Source of the DNA: Sphaerosporella brunnea
Taxonomy: Eukaryota; Ascomycota; Pezizomycetes; Pezizales; Pyronemataceae
NCBI GenBank assembly: GCA_008704415.1
Contig: VXIS01000009.1
Coordinates: forward strand, 278,412 to 342,411
DNA: 64,000 bases
Direction: 5' to 3'
In this document: one piece after another, positions 1 through 12,199 of the stretch
Position numbering within the stretch: the first letter of the stretch is position 1
How the letters are laid out: every line of letters begins with the position of its first letter
Notes under the pieces: model-generated
Database searches by the model: none
Seen by the model: the letters and a program-made list of their open reading frames with translations, nothing else
Told to the model about the DNA's origin: nothing
Program-made: the position numbers and the translations under genes

Positions 1-1134
1 CAAAGCGCCTCTGCCCCAAACCGACTGGCCGCTGTGCTGTTAGCCCCTCGGTTACTTGTTATCGACTGCTCTAGAGTGCACCTTGACTACCATCCTGGTA
101 GCAAAGGGCGGTCGATCAGAGGTGGCACTACGGTCAGAGTGCGTAGCAGTGTGACGTCGTCCGCCTTTTCGGGTTAGGGTTGGGCTGCGACTACTCGTAA
201 CTCAAGACACCACCTCACCCACGCAACATCTCTTACACCACGCATATTGATCAAACCCCCTAATGTCAGATACACGCCCTGCAAAGCGGTCCTTCCAGGC
301 GTATGCTGCCGACAGGGACGAAGCGGCGATGACACCGCGACCGCCACGTTCGCTCGTTCCCTCGCTGACATCAACATCATTCCGGGAGCCACCTTCCACA
401 GTGCGCGGGATGCTGGCAATCCGAGACGGTGGCGGGCGGTGCTGGCTTTCCGGGTGTAACGACTCCGCCGCGATTGACGCGGCGCATAACTGCTTCAAGG
501 TGCTGTTCGACACAACGCGCTTGATGCACTACAGAGAACCGCCGCACAATATGCTGGGGAAACGACATATCCAGCGCACCACTCGAATCTGATCCTGCTG
601 TGCAAGACTCACCACGAACAGTACGACTGTCATTATCCCACGTGGGTTACCTTGCCCGATGACTTACATTTCTTCCTCACCTGGGATGAGGAGGATTTTT
701 GAAAACGTGACGTTGCTGGAAGGTGCGGTGTGTAGTTGGACAGCACAGTGCCGGGAGCGGATGATGTATTCGGTCCCCTCACCTCAGTTACCAACCAGGC
801 TGACCGCAGGACAGTACAAGTCCCAGCTCTACCGGGTGCACATCGGTCTGGGCATGACCACTACGACCCACGTCACGGGCGTGAAGCGCTGGGACGGCAA
901 TCCGCTCACCGTGATCCTCAAAGCTATGCTTGGCGCGTTGCAGATCTCCATCACCATGCCGTCGCACATCGTGGGGAGACTGTCGTATCTTGTGGGTCTT
1001 TACGGTCGCGCGCAGCCGCCAGGCAACAAGCGTCTGCATTACGACTACGACATTGAGGGAGACGATGAACTGCTGTGCACCGGGCGACGGGTCGGGGCGC
1101 GAGCGCGCGGGGCACGGCGGGGTAGGCCGGCGCA

Positions 1135-1212
1135 GGGCGGGGTGCACCGGGGCACGACGGGGTGATCGGGGTTGGGCGGGGTGTACCGGGATGCGACGGG
1201 GAATCTCGGGGC
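1135..1212 (+). repeat. G-rich 39-bp tandem repeat (two units)
   Basis: Two adjacent units, 1135-1173 and 1174-1212, share GGGCGGGGTG(C/T)ACCGGG followed by GCACGACGGGG or ATGCGACGGGG. The G-tracts at 1159-1181 (GGGG-N5-GGGG-N2-GGG-N-GGGG) fit the pattern of a G-quadruplex on the plus strand. A shorter related G-rich piece precedes it at 1095-1134. Confidence 0.7.
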
Positions 1213-1368
1213 CGCAGCGAGGCGAGACTGATTTATGTGGGGCAATGAGTGCCGGTACACTTCCCCGTCCAATTGGCGCCCAAGATGTTCGTCTGACAGT
1301 GGAATTCAAGAGCACGACGTCTCCGGGAGACACCCGGCATGATGTAATATCCGGGGTGGCCGGGTTGT

Positions 1369-1463
1369 CGACGGGGCGGCCCGGTCGGGGCGGGGTGGAG
1401 AGGAGTCCGTTGAGGCGGTCGCCGCCCCGTCGCGCCCCGTGCCCCGGCGGGGGCGCCCCGACC
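1369..1463. repeat. GC-rich nested inverted repeats
   Basis: CGACGGGGCGGC at 1369-1380 is the exact reverse complement of 1421-1432, and GGTCGGGGCG at 1383-1392 is the exact reverse complement of 1454-1463. The pairs interleave, so they cannot all form in one simple hairpin, but either could extrude. No gene association is visible. Confidence 0.7.
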
Positions 1464-3173
1464 CGTGCACAGCACTACTACAAGAGCCCCCAACGCCCGA
1501 GGCACCGATCCGAACCTTGTCGTCGCTTTTTTCCCTGAGTAGCAGCCCCAAATGCCACTGCACGGGGAGCACACGACCGTCGTTCCACCCCTCGGTGTTT
1601 CATGAGCCTTGGCAGTGAGGCGCAAAGCCTACGGTGAATGATATCCTGAAGATGTTTACCCGCGCGAGCACGGCGGGGTATGGAGATGCTGATGATCTTG
1701 GAGCGGATGTAGGGCCCGCCAGGTTGCGCGAGACGTGATGACGTTGGGGCTGGGAGTTAGATCGTCGTTGTGCTTGCATATACCTCCCGGTACAACTGCG
1801 AATCGAAAGTTGCATTAGCCGCACGTACCAGTCAGATGATGCATAACCCCGACCGGCGGAATCGAGCTAACACCCTGCGCAGACGCACAGTGGGCACCCC
1901 ACGCAGCCTGAAGATCTCGTTGACTAATTGATGTGATTCAGGTGGCTTTGTAGCGAGCTTTGTAGCCATGCCATTTGCGTATGTCTGACCGTCTGGATGG
2001 GAGCGGACGCCCAGAGCGGGTGAAACCATCGCCAATAGTTACGGCAGCGACTAATCACAGATGCTCCATAGATATTGTGCTTTTCCTAGGTCCTACACTC
2101 CTGCCCTCCTATGGTGAATACCACAACTCATGGTTTCCCCTGGCCGCAGCCTCGAGCCGGCGATGCGTCACGTGCATTGCTACCCTGCTGTTCCCAGTGT
2201 CCCGGGATCCGGAGCCCCTGATGAGGTATCTTGGGGGGGAAACGAGCGCGGCGATGCTTCTCCAACGCCTGGGCCGCCGTGGGTGCCATTTTCCATCCCA
2301 CGCCGCACCCCTATCGGGCGGTCCTCCATCTCTGCGGCTTGCATCCACACAATCACCTGTCCCGCATCCGAACTTCTATCGACAGCATGGCCGGCTGAGA
2401 TTCATTCTTCTCTTTTGTTGGATCACTGATTCAGCGCGTAAACTGCGCAAGATTCGCAATGTGCATGGTCGATGCATCCAGCAGCACGACGGCGTGAGGG
2501 GGACTCTTCATGGATGTCACCGATGCTGCATTCTCTCGCGAATGTGTTCAAACCCATCCAGTCAGTAATGGTGCTGCGCGATTCGACCTATCCCCTCGGT
2601 GATGTGAAGACTGTTGCGTATTTCACTGTTTGTCTCATCACCACCCACAGAGACGCAGTGCATAAAGAAGGCGGACTAGTTCTTGCGCGCACACATTTAT
2701 CCCAGGAAGTGCGCGTGATTCGTCATGTAGTTTACCGCTCCCAGGATGCCGGCCACCAAGGATGAGCATAACACACGGCAGGCAGCACATTATTTCACCC
2801 CGGTGTCATTGTACCAGGAAAACTAGATTGACATCTATACCAAGAACGTTCAGTTTACCTAAATATGCGGGATGAAAAAAAAAAAAACGGGGGTACGATT
2901 CCCCGCCCACATAGTTCTAACACTCGAGGAGCGAGAAAGCCACCTTGAACACCGCCTAATTGTCCCATCGTCATTTTATTTCTGTCCGTTGCTTGCGGAG
3001 TTTCTTGGGCAACCAGAATTTTTTTGACTTGGCGCTCGGCCGCCATAGTAGGGCCTGGCTGTTTGCACGGCGAATAGGGTGGCTGTTAGATCTTGCACAG
3101 ATTCTGATCGCATTGCCCGCACCAGCTGCGTCTCGTTCCGGGCCCGTTTCCACACAGCCCTAACAGCGAGAGT

Positions 3174-3260
3174 GTGCGGGAGACGCAGTGGTCGCAGAGA
3201 AAGTGCGCCTGCTGTGGAAATGATGGCCACGACGAAGATCGCTGTTGGTTGAAAAAACCC
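3174..3260 (+). pseudogene. Retrotransposon gag zinc-knuckle relic
   Basis: The plus-strand frame here encodes KCACCGNDGHDEDRCW, an exact C-x2-C-x4-H-x4-C zinc knuckle, the nucleic-acid-binding motif at the C-terminus of Ty1/copia and related Gag proteins. The frame stays open to 3659, but nothing after about 3260 looks like gag, and no upstream gag domain, protease or reverse transcriptase is visible. I read it as a short relic of an LTR retrotransposon. A host CCHC protein is possible but less likely in this setting. Confidence 0.5.
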
Positions 3261-3659
3261 TCCCTAAGTGCGTGCAGTAAGAGTCACTCGCCCACCCCAC
3301 GCCCGGGGACACCTGTTGAGCATCGCAACTCAGAGGGGTACATAATGTCCCCAAATCCGTATCATTTTTTGCAAGATGAATCGTCAACCTTCTCAACCAC
3401 CATTGCAGCAGTATTTGCTCGTCGGGAAGAGCACGTCTGGCGTGTATGTATTCATGAGCCTCCTCGCTCGTGGCTTGTCGCCCGTGAACGCACGTTTGGA
3501 TTACCAATTTCCACTGCTACACGCCCTTGGGCCACAACAGTATATACGTATCTGCAAAACCTGACTTCCTCATGGCTCGTTTGTCCGACGCCAACCATCC
3601 TTGAATTCAAATTGATGGCACACCGCTTCGCTGTCGTTTATGGACATTTTCGCTTCTAA

Positions 3660-5223
3660 AATTTCCAAATTCAACAACGCCACGACACACCATAACGCTG
3701 TACCCCCTCGCCTATATATACCCCTTGTCGGAAAATACCTGGATTGGTTCCAGAGCACAAAGCTAGTGAATCAAACTGTGACCATCCTGCTGGGTTACGA
3801 CCCGAGTATCACGCTTTACGATAGCTTCTGCCCGTAAGCAGGACCAGTTGTCAGCTGGGACGGCGGCAGCAGCATCACTGCCGGGGTGGCAACGAGATGG
3901 TTGGAATATCTGGATGGTCGGAGGGGTGACGAGACCCGACAGCGACGCGGTGAGGACCCGGTCGCTGGGCATGCCCCTGCGTCTATACACAGTCAGTCTT
4001 GGGACTGATTTCGTACAGGGGACAGCATACCTTGGCGCTCGCAGGCGCTCTTAACAAACAGGGACCTTGCACAGGCCCTGTTCCCCGTGCAAACAGTTCC
4101 AGATGGAACCGGACCCGAATGGAGCGATGAGAGGAAGACAACCTAAGCGTGGGCCAGCGGTGATCTTCTGGTGTGGGTGCAAGCTGGTGGGGATGCCGCC
4201 AGGACCAGAAAGGGCAAGACGACCAGCAGTTGCGACTGTCGGCCAGGACCGGCTGCGAGAAGCGACGGGCGGCAACAGGCGCCCGGTACGCTGTATAACC
4301 TATAAACAGTCACGATTGAGACAGATGGAACACGGGGGAAGACATACATCGTGGGAGCAGGCGAACCTAATAAACAGGGACCTCACACACGCCCTGTTCC
4401 GCGTGCAAACAGTTATTCCTTCGGAGAAGGCAAGCCCACGGACCGATTGTCAAAGCTCTGAAGCGTTCTCGGACTAGACACATCGCGGAGAGTACACAAA
4501 GTCAGCAGCTCAAAGGTCGCAGTCTCGACACCCAACTTCTCTCTACAGGTTGGCATCAGCGATGATGGTTATCAAATATGCCGACTCGGAACGTACCGAG
4601 GTTCGACGAGCTTCTTGAACTACTCGTTAGTGGTAATGGTCTTGCTCGCGATCAAGCCCTCCACAAAGCCAGCGCTCCACTGGGTGTGGTTCTGCGTGCA
4701 TCCAACTCCGCGGCGCCACCATCAGCCCGGACCTATCGTACATGGAACCAACATCGATGCGCATCACAAAAAACCCGTGCATTGTCATAACACCAAAACC
4801 AAGAAACAGGAAACACAGAACAAACACACCATCCGCAGTCCCTTCGCTCTGGCCCTTTAAAAGCTACCAGGCCTCTCGTCGCCCACCTGCTGCGCTCTGG
4901 CCGGTCTTTCCAGCGCAGCTGCTGAGCATCAGAGATGGCCCTAATGGCGTTGGTGGGTGGGCGAGCAACTAAATCGTGATAGCGCGATCGATGGGGATGG
5001 ACAGAGAAGGGGCGGAGCCACCGAACAATTCAGCCCACTAGACCAGCCACCGTGCACCACCAGCTCCGTCGCTCGTCACCCCCCATCACTCGCCCACGCC
5101 CCGTCACCTCCGCAGTCCGCCTGCGCACGATATTGGCACGGACCAAGAAGCTCCACATTATACCGACCGCAGCTTGATAGCGCGGGACAGAAACTTCCAG
5201 ACATCTGCGAAGTATCGTGCGGT
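3660..5223. other. Gene-poor stretch with two double-hairpin repeats
   Basis: Besides the two hairpin-repeat units at 4057 and 4373 I see no supported gene. Short open frames overlap one another on both strands and have no recognisable content. Confidence 0.45.
4057..4446 (+). repeat. Double-hairpin repeat, cluster 1 (2 units)
   Basis: Unit cores lie at 4057-4120 and 4373-4446, 316 bp apart. Each starts with the inverted pair AACAGGG / CCCTGTT around a 12-nt loop and continues with CCCCGTGCAAACAGTT, then a second weaker hairpin and CGGACCGA. The first unit has lost part of the second hairpin. The sequence before the second unit (GATTGAGA... from about 4314) resembles the sequence before the units at 6985 and 27070, so the repeat unit is larger than the hairpins. 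The family is not one I recognise. Confidence 0.75.
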
Positions 5224-5991
5224 TTAGGATCCAACTTCTGTCCTAGCATTTTTTGCTCTCACTAGCTGCCCAGCAGCCTTCACCACCGCCTCCGGATCGG
5301 TTTTGAAAAATAAGAAGAGACCCTGCAACTCTGCGGTGGTGACTCCATGGTGTCCAGCTTCAAAGAGCTTTCCGCCACGCAGAATCTCGATCAATATATG
5401 CGTCAAACCCTCCGTCTGCTCGCAGCGCATCACGACGTTTGCACCACTGTAAACATCCTCGCTCACCTGTCGCCGATTCGCAAATGCCGCGTCCACATCT
5501 CCAAATAAGGCAATGGATCGCTCTGGGAGATTGGAGAGCAAGTAATTGAGCCTGTCATCTGTCAACCCGCGCTCGGAAAGGTTGATCAAACATATGTTGT
5601 AGTCGAGATAGCCGGCGATGGCTTTGACGAATGGCGTCTTGCCAGTCCCCTGGAGACCATACAGCAAGTAACCACGGCGGTAAGGTATCCCGCGATCCTG
5701 GTACCATTCTGGGGAGCCCAGAAATTCGCGGAGACCATCCACAACCCTCGCTTTCACTTAATGCACCAGTATGACGGAGTCGAGAGGACGTTTCCGTTGA
5801 GGATTCACAAAACGCTCCCACCTGATGCCTCGGGACGTGTAGACTGTCGTCTTGCCTTCAGCGCGTTGCATCGCCAAGCACTGTGATTCCTGCAGAAGCT
5901 CACATAGCAGTGACCGCCGCGAGTGTAGATGACTGGCAGCGAGACTTCCACTAGAAGCGAGACACGTCTGCGCGCCAAGTGCCATTACCAC
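5224..5991 (-). pseudogene. BCS1-type AAA ATPase pseudogene
   Basis: The family are AAA ATPases related to the mitochondrial chaperone BCS1, which moves the folded Rieske protein across the inner membrane; fungi carry many paralogues. Reading from 5991 downwards, the first part gives EGKTTVYTSRG and RKRPLDSVIL, the end of the BCS1 N-domain. An in-frame TAA follows at 5758-5760. The same frame then continues with [12 protein letters not shown], a Walker A (GLQGTGKT, where GPPGTGKT is usual), a Walker B-like [12 protein letters not shown] (usual Glu lost), and a C-terminal [12 protein letters not shown]. The segment that should hold ALDGV, MTTN and RPGR is missing. A piece resembling LxPALxRPGRxD appears in another frame near 5390-5440, so there is a deletion plus a frameshift. 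Most of the N-domain is also absent. Non-functional relic; the family assignment is firm. Confidence 0.85.
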
Positions 5992-6016
5992 GAAAATCCT
6001 GGAGGAAAGTTACGCG

Positions 6017-6414
6017 ATGGCCGTCAAAGGGCTCGATGACGGGACCTACCAGACCCTACCCCAGGCGGTCGAGGCATGTGATGTTAGGAAGTCATCCTTT
6101 GGCAACAGAAGGGATGGAAAGCGGTTGAGCCAGGCGGTACACAGAGTAGAGCAACCACTCTCTCATGCTGCCGAGAAGGCAATAGTGAGATTGTTCAAGA
6201 GTCTGTATGAACTGAGGTTTCCAGCAGGCATTGATTATCTAATGGGGTTGTCAGTGGATATGGCTAAAGACCCGAAAACCGACGGGTACAAATGCAGGAG
6301 GATCAAAAGAACGTTGTTGGGAAGAACTGGATGACATGCTTTCTTGATCGCCACGATTCCCTTGCAGCGAAGCTTGCTAGTCGGCTAGATCATCAACGAG
6401 CACTAGTCGTGTAT
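6017..6414 (+). mobile_element. pogo/CENP-B-type transposase N-terminal relic
   Basis: The first frame (6017-6334) encodes an HTH-psq-like start (VKGLDDGTYQTLPQAVEAC, then GNRRDGKR) and a Tc5/CENP-B-type DNA-binding part (AEKAIVRLFKSLYELRFPAG). The second frame (6292 onwards) continues with GKNWMTCFLDRHDSLAAKL, the end of the same DNA-binding domain. The step between frames near 6310 is a frameshift. The catalytic DDE domain is absent. Family knowledge: pogo-type transposases of fungi bind their terminal repeats with this bipartite N-terminus. It lies back to back with the BCS1 relic, which may mark the insertion border. Confidence 0.8.
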
Positions 6415-6460
6415 GCCCGCACATTTTTATACCAGTCAAAGCATTGCACACTGGAGTGTT

Positions 6461-6609
6461 TATATAAGAATACGGTCTCATAAGAATATCCGCCCGATAC
6501 GAATATGAGTGGCCGGTCCCGACCGACCTTTTATGGGACAAGCCACTCCTCCATACGAATTCTCCCTTTACAGGAATAGGCCCATCGGTCCCGACCGTAT
6601 TCTTGTATA
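6461..6609. mobile_element. Small palindromic element (MITE-like) after the pogo relic
   Basis: TATATAAGAATACGGTC at 6461-6477 is mirrored by GACCGTATTCTTGTATA at 6593-6609, with one mismatch. The inner sequence is also partly self-complementary (GGCCGGTCCCGACC and CATCGGTCCCGACC). The TA borders and position 50-200 bp behind the pogo relic suggest either the terminal region of that element or an independent Tc1/mariner-type MITE. No coding content. Confidence 0.65.
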
Positions 6610-6713
6610 GAGACTCTACTGCAGCTTCAATAACACGACCTCCGCATTTAAGTGTACAGCGATTGTACCCCTCAGCGCCCGCGTGGTCCTTTCCAATCTA
6701 GACAGTCCTAAAC

Positions 6714-7052
6714 AACAGGGACCTAATGCACGCCCTGTTCCCCGCGCAAGCAGCTGTTCCCTGCGAGGGAAACAACTCTCGAAGCGAATGTTGCGTACAC
6801 TCAGGATTGTTGTATTGTTCTTGATCTCCGTCCGCACACCGCGGGATGCAGTGTGGCCGCAACGAGCGGGGATCTGAACCGAAGCCTTCTCCTGGTGGCC
6901 GGCGTCAACACTGCCTACATCCGGTCATGATTGAGATGGGTGCAACATGAGAGAACATACATCAGCTGCCAGGCGAGCGTAAACAACAGGGACACAACAC
7001 ACGCCCTGTTCCCCATGCAAACAGTCATTGCCCGGGAGGAGGAAGACCCATG
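6714..7052 (+). repeat. Double-hairpin repeat, cluster 2 (2 units)
   Basis: Unit cores lie at 6714-6794 and 6985-7052, 271 bp apart. Stem 1 is AACAGGG (6714-6720 and 6985-6991) with CCCTGTT (6733-6739 and 7004-7010). In the first unit the second stem is GTTCCCT-GCG-AGGGAAAC. In the second unit it is built from GTCATT and GGAAGAC. The spacer 6790-6984 resembles the spacer 26820-27069 (GAATGTTGC, TTGCTCTTGATCTC-like, CGAAGCC, GGCGTCA, GATTGAGA). Confidence 0.75.
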
Positions 7053-10000
7053 TGGCACCTCGGACACTGTCTGGTCTCGCCGCCGGTCCCCCAGTCCGCG
7101 CATCCGCATATTCCACCTACCTGTTGCCCACCTCTTGACTCTTGGCTATACCGTCCTAGTCGATACCCGGTACTGCTCGCTGGCATCATCCTAAGCTGCC
7201 GATGCGTCGGGTTTTCCGGGCAACTGTTGGCGTATGGAGAAAAGGCGTCGTTGCGGTGAATTTTCATTTAGCGTGTGTATGCAATAAATGCGACGCCAGT
7301 GCACGTCTGTTGGAAATGGGAGCTATCGCGGAGCCCTGTGCGCAGTCCTCGATGGCCGTTTATTCCAACGCGACTTACTGCGCCAATCTACGCCACGGAT
7401 TCCGTGCGCAAGCCACCTCTGCGACCTGTGTTCGTCAAGGACAGCGCAGCGAGCAGCGCCCGTGGCGAGCGCTTGCGTACAATCCCATCTGTTTCCGCGC
7501 GATGAACGGTATAAATCCTGGGGGGTATTGGTCCGGCTGCCCACTCCGCCTGGCGATTAGATATATCCCCGTTTACACCCTGAGCCCTCTTTGCATGGTG
7601 ATATTTGCTGCGCCGAGCATCACTCGGCTACTGGTAACCCCCCTACCACAACCAACCACTGTTCGTGCGGTTCAAAGGCTGCGTTCATACGCAATCTTCT
7701 CGCGAGGCATGCGCTGAAGGCCGAACCATGATTGCTGCTGAAGAATTGGGCGCCAAACATTCGTAGGAGATGTCTGGTGTCACAATTGCAGGGGCCAACC
7801 CAATGTTCCGTTTGGGAAATTATGTCGAAGTGTCACGCAACAGAACTGTGTATGCTCGCAACATAAACGTATCCAAACACAATCCATCACGCTTTGTGCG
7901 ACATACCAGCTCCCGGTACCATGCTGTCAGACAGGAGGATGCCTGGCAACCAGGGGCCCGACAAGCATGAGATCCTCAGCGCGATGGGATAGCCGCAAAC
8001 CCGGCGGACGTCGAGCGGCCTCGGGCGACAGATGCCCACATGTCGCGGATCGGTAGGGGTCTGTGAGATCCCTATAAACGCCGACACCTGGCCGCCGGGG
8101 GCCTGGGAATCAATGGGATCGCATAATTCCGGGCCGAATCCCTGGCGTTGCCTTCTACCGTAAACTGAGGGTTGCGGTGCCTCTGCGGCAGGCGATCAAA
8201 TTTTCGCGATCGCGGTCAGGGACATCGCGACTCAAACCGACCACAGGAGACTGCACGGTGATCGCGGCTAGGCACTGGATGACGACCTGTTACCGCGTGA
8301 CGACAGGAGCCTGAGCGATGACCAGAGCCGGCGCGGCAAGAGCGCCGAGCTGGCCAAAGTTGATCGGACGGTGTGGGCCCTGAGCAGTCTCACCGCCGCT
8401 CAGCGGTGGGTGAACTTTCACGATGACGGGGCAGCCGATAGCCGAATGACGGAACTGGCATCCGGGTCGGCGATGCTCGAGTTCATGACCGCCATTTTGC
8501 GATATCATTCGCTCCTGGCAGTTGTGGCATCGACAGTGTGGGGATGTCAGAAAATGCCAAGCATTTCTGTGCGGGCGCCGCTGCAGACTCATGCGCGCCG
8601 GCAATCCACTCGTCGATCTGACAGTGGAAGGTTCTGCGCCTCGCACCCACGGACGCCCGGAATGACACAACTACCCTCAGACGGCCGGCATCGCTCCGCC
8701 TACATGGTCGCCATCGTCGCCTCGGTCAAGGTGGGTTGCAACCTTCCTAACAGGCCCTTCCGGTGTCCACCGCGCATCTCCCGGCCGTCAAACTGATACC
8801 GAACCTCTCGCGGCCTGCCCCGCCGTTCTGCTTCTGCGCTATGTGCTGCTAGGTACCTAGTCGGCGCCACGGGTGGTGCCTTTTTCAAGATAACCAAAGA
8901 ATAATTTTCCGAGGCGCCGGCGATTGCCTAGGCGGGATTTAAATGGGCAGCGTTTCTTTTGCGGTGTTACTGGCACTGGTGCGTGGATGTCTGAGACCAC
9001 GGCCAGCGGTGCAGAGTCTCCGTTGTCTGTCCACATCCGCATTGAAGCGACATGGTCTCAGCCCGTCTGTCCCCTGAGATCACTGACCGCGTGGCATAAA
9101 CGGGCCAAATCGTGTCTGTGTCGTGGTCCGCAACGGCTTTCTTTGTTTTCATCCGGCCAGGCAGCCGGTTCCTGACCAGGCCGATTGATAGAGATGTCGC
9201 AGTAAATGAAAGGTGACTGGCAGGCACCAGACGTTGCCTTCCCATAACCACAACAGCAACATATATTGTTCAGCTGTTAAGTCCCAGAGGCCGGCTACGT
9301 TCGGCAGACACACCGTAGATGACGGTTGTTTTATGTATGAATACCCACCCGCCTGTGGCTTGTCATGCACAGTGCTTGAAGTTCCACACCAACTGCCGCT
9401 TGCGCTCTGCCGGCTTTGGTCTTCGACATCTTTGCCGATGTCACAATGTCGGTGCTCACAGACGCAGGTATAGGCTGAGTTGAGAGTCTCTGCCTGCTCT
9501 TGGCGGCCGCACTGGAGGACCGGTCAACCATGATTCTCGTCCGACCTCGGGCTTTCTTGGCTGGCATAGGCTGCCAATCATCAGCGCAGCGCCCACCCGC
9601 TTCCAACAACGCTCAGTCTCGCGTGGTCTCTTTCCGTTGAACGCCGATAGCAAACATCATCGCACACACACACCAAATGGGTCGACGGTATAAGGTGGTT
9701 GTAGGCATCGTGTAACCAGAGAAGGGTGTGAATCTGATGCTGAGGAACCTGGCTGCGACTTCCTGGCTGAAAGGTGATATTTTCGCGAGCCTATGTACAC
9801 GAATCCCCCAATAATAGTGATGGACATTCCCGATATTCCAGGGTCTTGCTGTTCACCAGGCCGCATTGGTAGTATTACCGATACACAGATCAACAGCGGG
9901 AGGTCAGACGCATAAAGGAGTCCCACGGATCCAGCAGCTGCAGGGAGGCGCAGGCGCCAAGCCCACCACTTTTGATGGTCAAAGTATGTGTTTCCAAATG

Positions 10001-11858
10001 AAACGTCTCACATAGCAATCACCGATCGGAGCCTAGCACGTCCCCGCGTTGACCAAGGCGTTGCGAGTATCAATCTGCGACAGGACACATTCAGTAGATG
10101 CCAATGCTCGTCGGTTGAAACGAAATATTCGTTAGCGGCAGCCTGTTCCGTAGTTCACCGTATCGACCCGGGTCGGGAGACATGCCGAAGAGGGAGTATG
10201 TTCCATACCACCTATCTTGGATAGGAGTATGGCTTCATATGAAAAGAGTCGATGAGCGCGAAATTCCCTGCTTCCTGATCATTGATCAATAACGGCCACC
10301 TATCCTTCACAGGCATACACATCATCTACGGATGGGGAAAATGGTCGTACAGCGGGCAAGGTTGTTGGCAGAGGCAAAGCTCGGTCGTAGGATCGTTTAT
10401 GTTTCGGACCTTGAGACACCAGTAAAGCCACAAATTGTGAGACCCGTGCGAGCCATGGCGGTGAAGTCGCTATGGTGTTGGACGTAGAACGTGGCGACAA
10501 ATGGGAATGAAACCATGTTGATTGAGAAAACGCTGCCATATAGGATTCCATGGCCTCTCAGATTATTTGCCGTTACTTATTGACGCTCCAAAGAGGCCAC
10601 GGCTGAGTACCAAGAGGCGATTAATGCGTACAACCGAGTCGCTGGCGCGATGAGATACCCAGTTGCCGTCGGCAGATAGATGCAGGACAGTATTTTCACT
10701 GGACTGTCCACAAACCGTGACACGATATGAGGCTCGGACGACCATGAGAAGAGCCTGTGGAGGACACAATGTATGGATCGAACAGCGCGTCATTCTTGAC
10801 CGAGCGTGACACGCGAGTTCGCCACCAACCCACAGCAGCCTCATCGCGTTGGAGAACGATCGGGCTTTGTTGGTTTGAAACGGAGCAACGCTTTTTCTTC
10901 GTTCAGTAGGGTGAATTCGCAGATAGGGCTCCTTGATGCTCGGACCACACCGCGCAGTAGAAAGGTGTCGCCACATAGTCATCTTGGGCACGGCGCCTGG
11001 ACACCAGGTGGATGGCACAATCGGTGGTATACCAGACTCAGTACGCGCTAGACTGCAAGGAAGGGACAAAGCAAATCATCATGAACACGTGTAAAAGAGT
11101 GGCTTTTCGACACCCGGTTGCTTGCCTAGACACCTGATCACCAGTCCACGAAAGAAAGACATTCAGGAAAACAACTCATGCGCATTGAAGGACAAAGTGG
11201 GAAAATGAATTCCGCGACGGAACTACCCTGCGCACAGCCGGAAAACGACGGGGGCACTGAGGCTGCACGGCGACCTGATCGTGAGCCACCTCGGTGCCAC
11301 TACCAGGGGCGACTTCAGGCTATGTAATGACTGGAAAGGAGCGATACTCACCGGCTGTGACCGATGCCATCAGACTCTGTGCAAGGTGAAAATCGAAATC
11401 CACTGGGAAAACCACTGGATATATAGCCAAACGCTTCTCCCCTGCGCCAATTTGAGCTTCTCAGTGACACACGCCTTGTTCCCCGTGAAAACAGTTGTTC
11501 CCTGTGAAGGAAACAACCCACGGACCGAGCGTCGAATATATGACCGCCATGAACGCAGGTAGGATGGAAAGACCGCGGTGGTATCGCCTATCCAGTCGCA
11601 GCATGTTAGGAAGCGGAAAGCAGGGGCGGGAGTCACGATGCGAACAGCGGGATCGATTGCGGTGCTGAAGGGGAGCAGCCATACGTGGCATATTTCCATG
11701 AAGGAAATTGTGATGATTTGAGATGTCGACGGTTGGTAACCACGCAGATGGGGTTTTTGTGGGTGAAGGCAATAACATTTCGGTGAGATGGGATATTGGT
11801 AAGATAAGATCACTGATATTGACTATTTTGCGCTGGATAGGCGTTGCCCGTCGCCGTG
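7053..11858. other. Gene-poor stretch
   Basis: No frame here carries a recognisable domain or a convincing exon-intron structure. The longest frame (10563-11069, minus) has no family resemblance and arginine/serine-rich content typical of a chance frame. One hairpin-repeat unit at 11461 is the only repeat I could define. Confidence 0.45.
11461..11537 (+). repeat. Double-hairpin repeat, single unit
   Basis: The unit reads ACACACGCCTTGTTCCCCGTG, then GTTGTTCC-CTGTGAA-GGAAACAAC (a clear second stem) and CCCACGGACCGA. The first stem has lost its left arm. It belongs to the same family as the clusters at 4.1, 6.7 and 26.5 kb. Confidence 0.7.
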
Positions 11859-11866
11859 TATAAAAA
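11859..11866 (+). promoter_or_regulatory. TATA-like site upstream of the coiled-coil gene
   Basis: TATAAAAA lies about 340 bp before the ATG at 12200. A pyrimidine-rich tract (about 11990-12055) lies between, as is common before fungal transcription starts. The distance is long, so the assignment is weak unless the 5' leader is spliced: GTAAGC at 12076 and CTAACATAACCAG ending at 12199 could be donor and acceptor of such a leader intron. Confidence 0.3.
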
Positions 11867-12199
11867 TTGTATATCTCCCCGAGTGAGATCGATTTCTGAT
11901 AATTGAAGCCAGGAATTCTTTAACCCTAACCCTCCCCCAGAGTGAGATCCAGTGAAGCACATTTCCCATAATTAAACCACCACCTTCCCCACACTTGCTC
12001 CTTTCCTTCTTTCCATTCCTCACCTTGCCAACCTTTCCTCCACGCACGAAGAACAAATTTTCAAATCCAAACAAAGTAAGCGCCCCTGCATTGCACGCGT
12101 ATAATAGACACAACAGTATTGCATCGTCGCAACGGTCCGCTTGCTTTTCTGCTTTCACCGACCATGTCGTCGCTCGTATTTCATGGCTAACATAACCAG

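Larger units (their letters stand above)
1..3170. other. Gene-poor stretch, no recognisable gene
   Basis: I read all six frames and found no frame with a recognisable domain, codon pattern or intron structure. The stretch contains the G-rich tandem repeat and GC-rich inverted repeats listed separately and a run of 13 A near 2875. A two-unit telomere-like GGTTAGGGTTGGG occurs near 173 and is too short to mean a telomere. Confidence 0.5.

Noticed and set aside
2855..3046. Possible tRNA fragment: GGTACGATTCC next to an A13/T13 run
   Set aside because: No acceptor or D arm could be paired on either strand. The B-box-like sequence alone is not enough.
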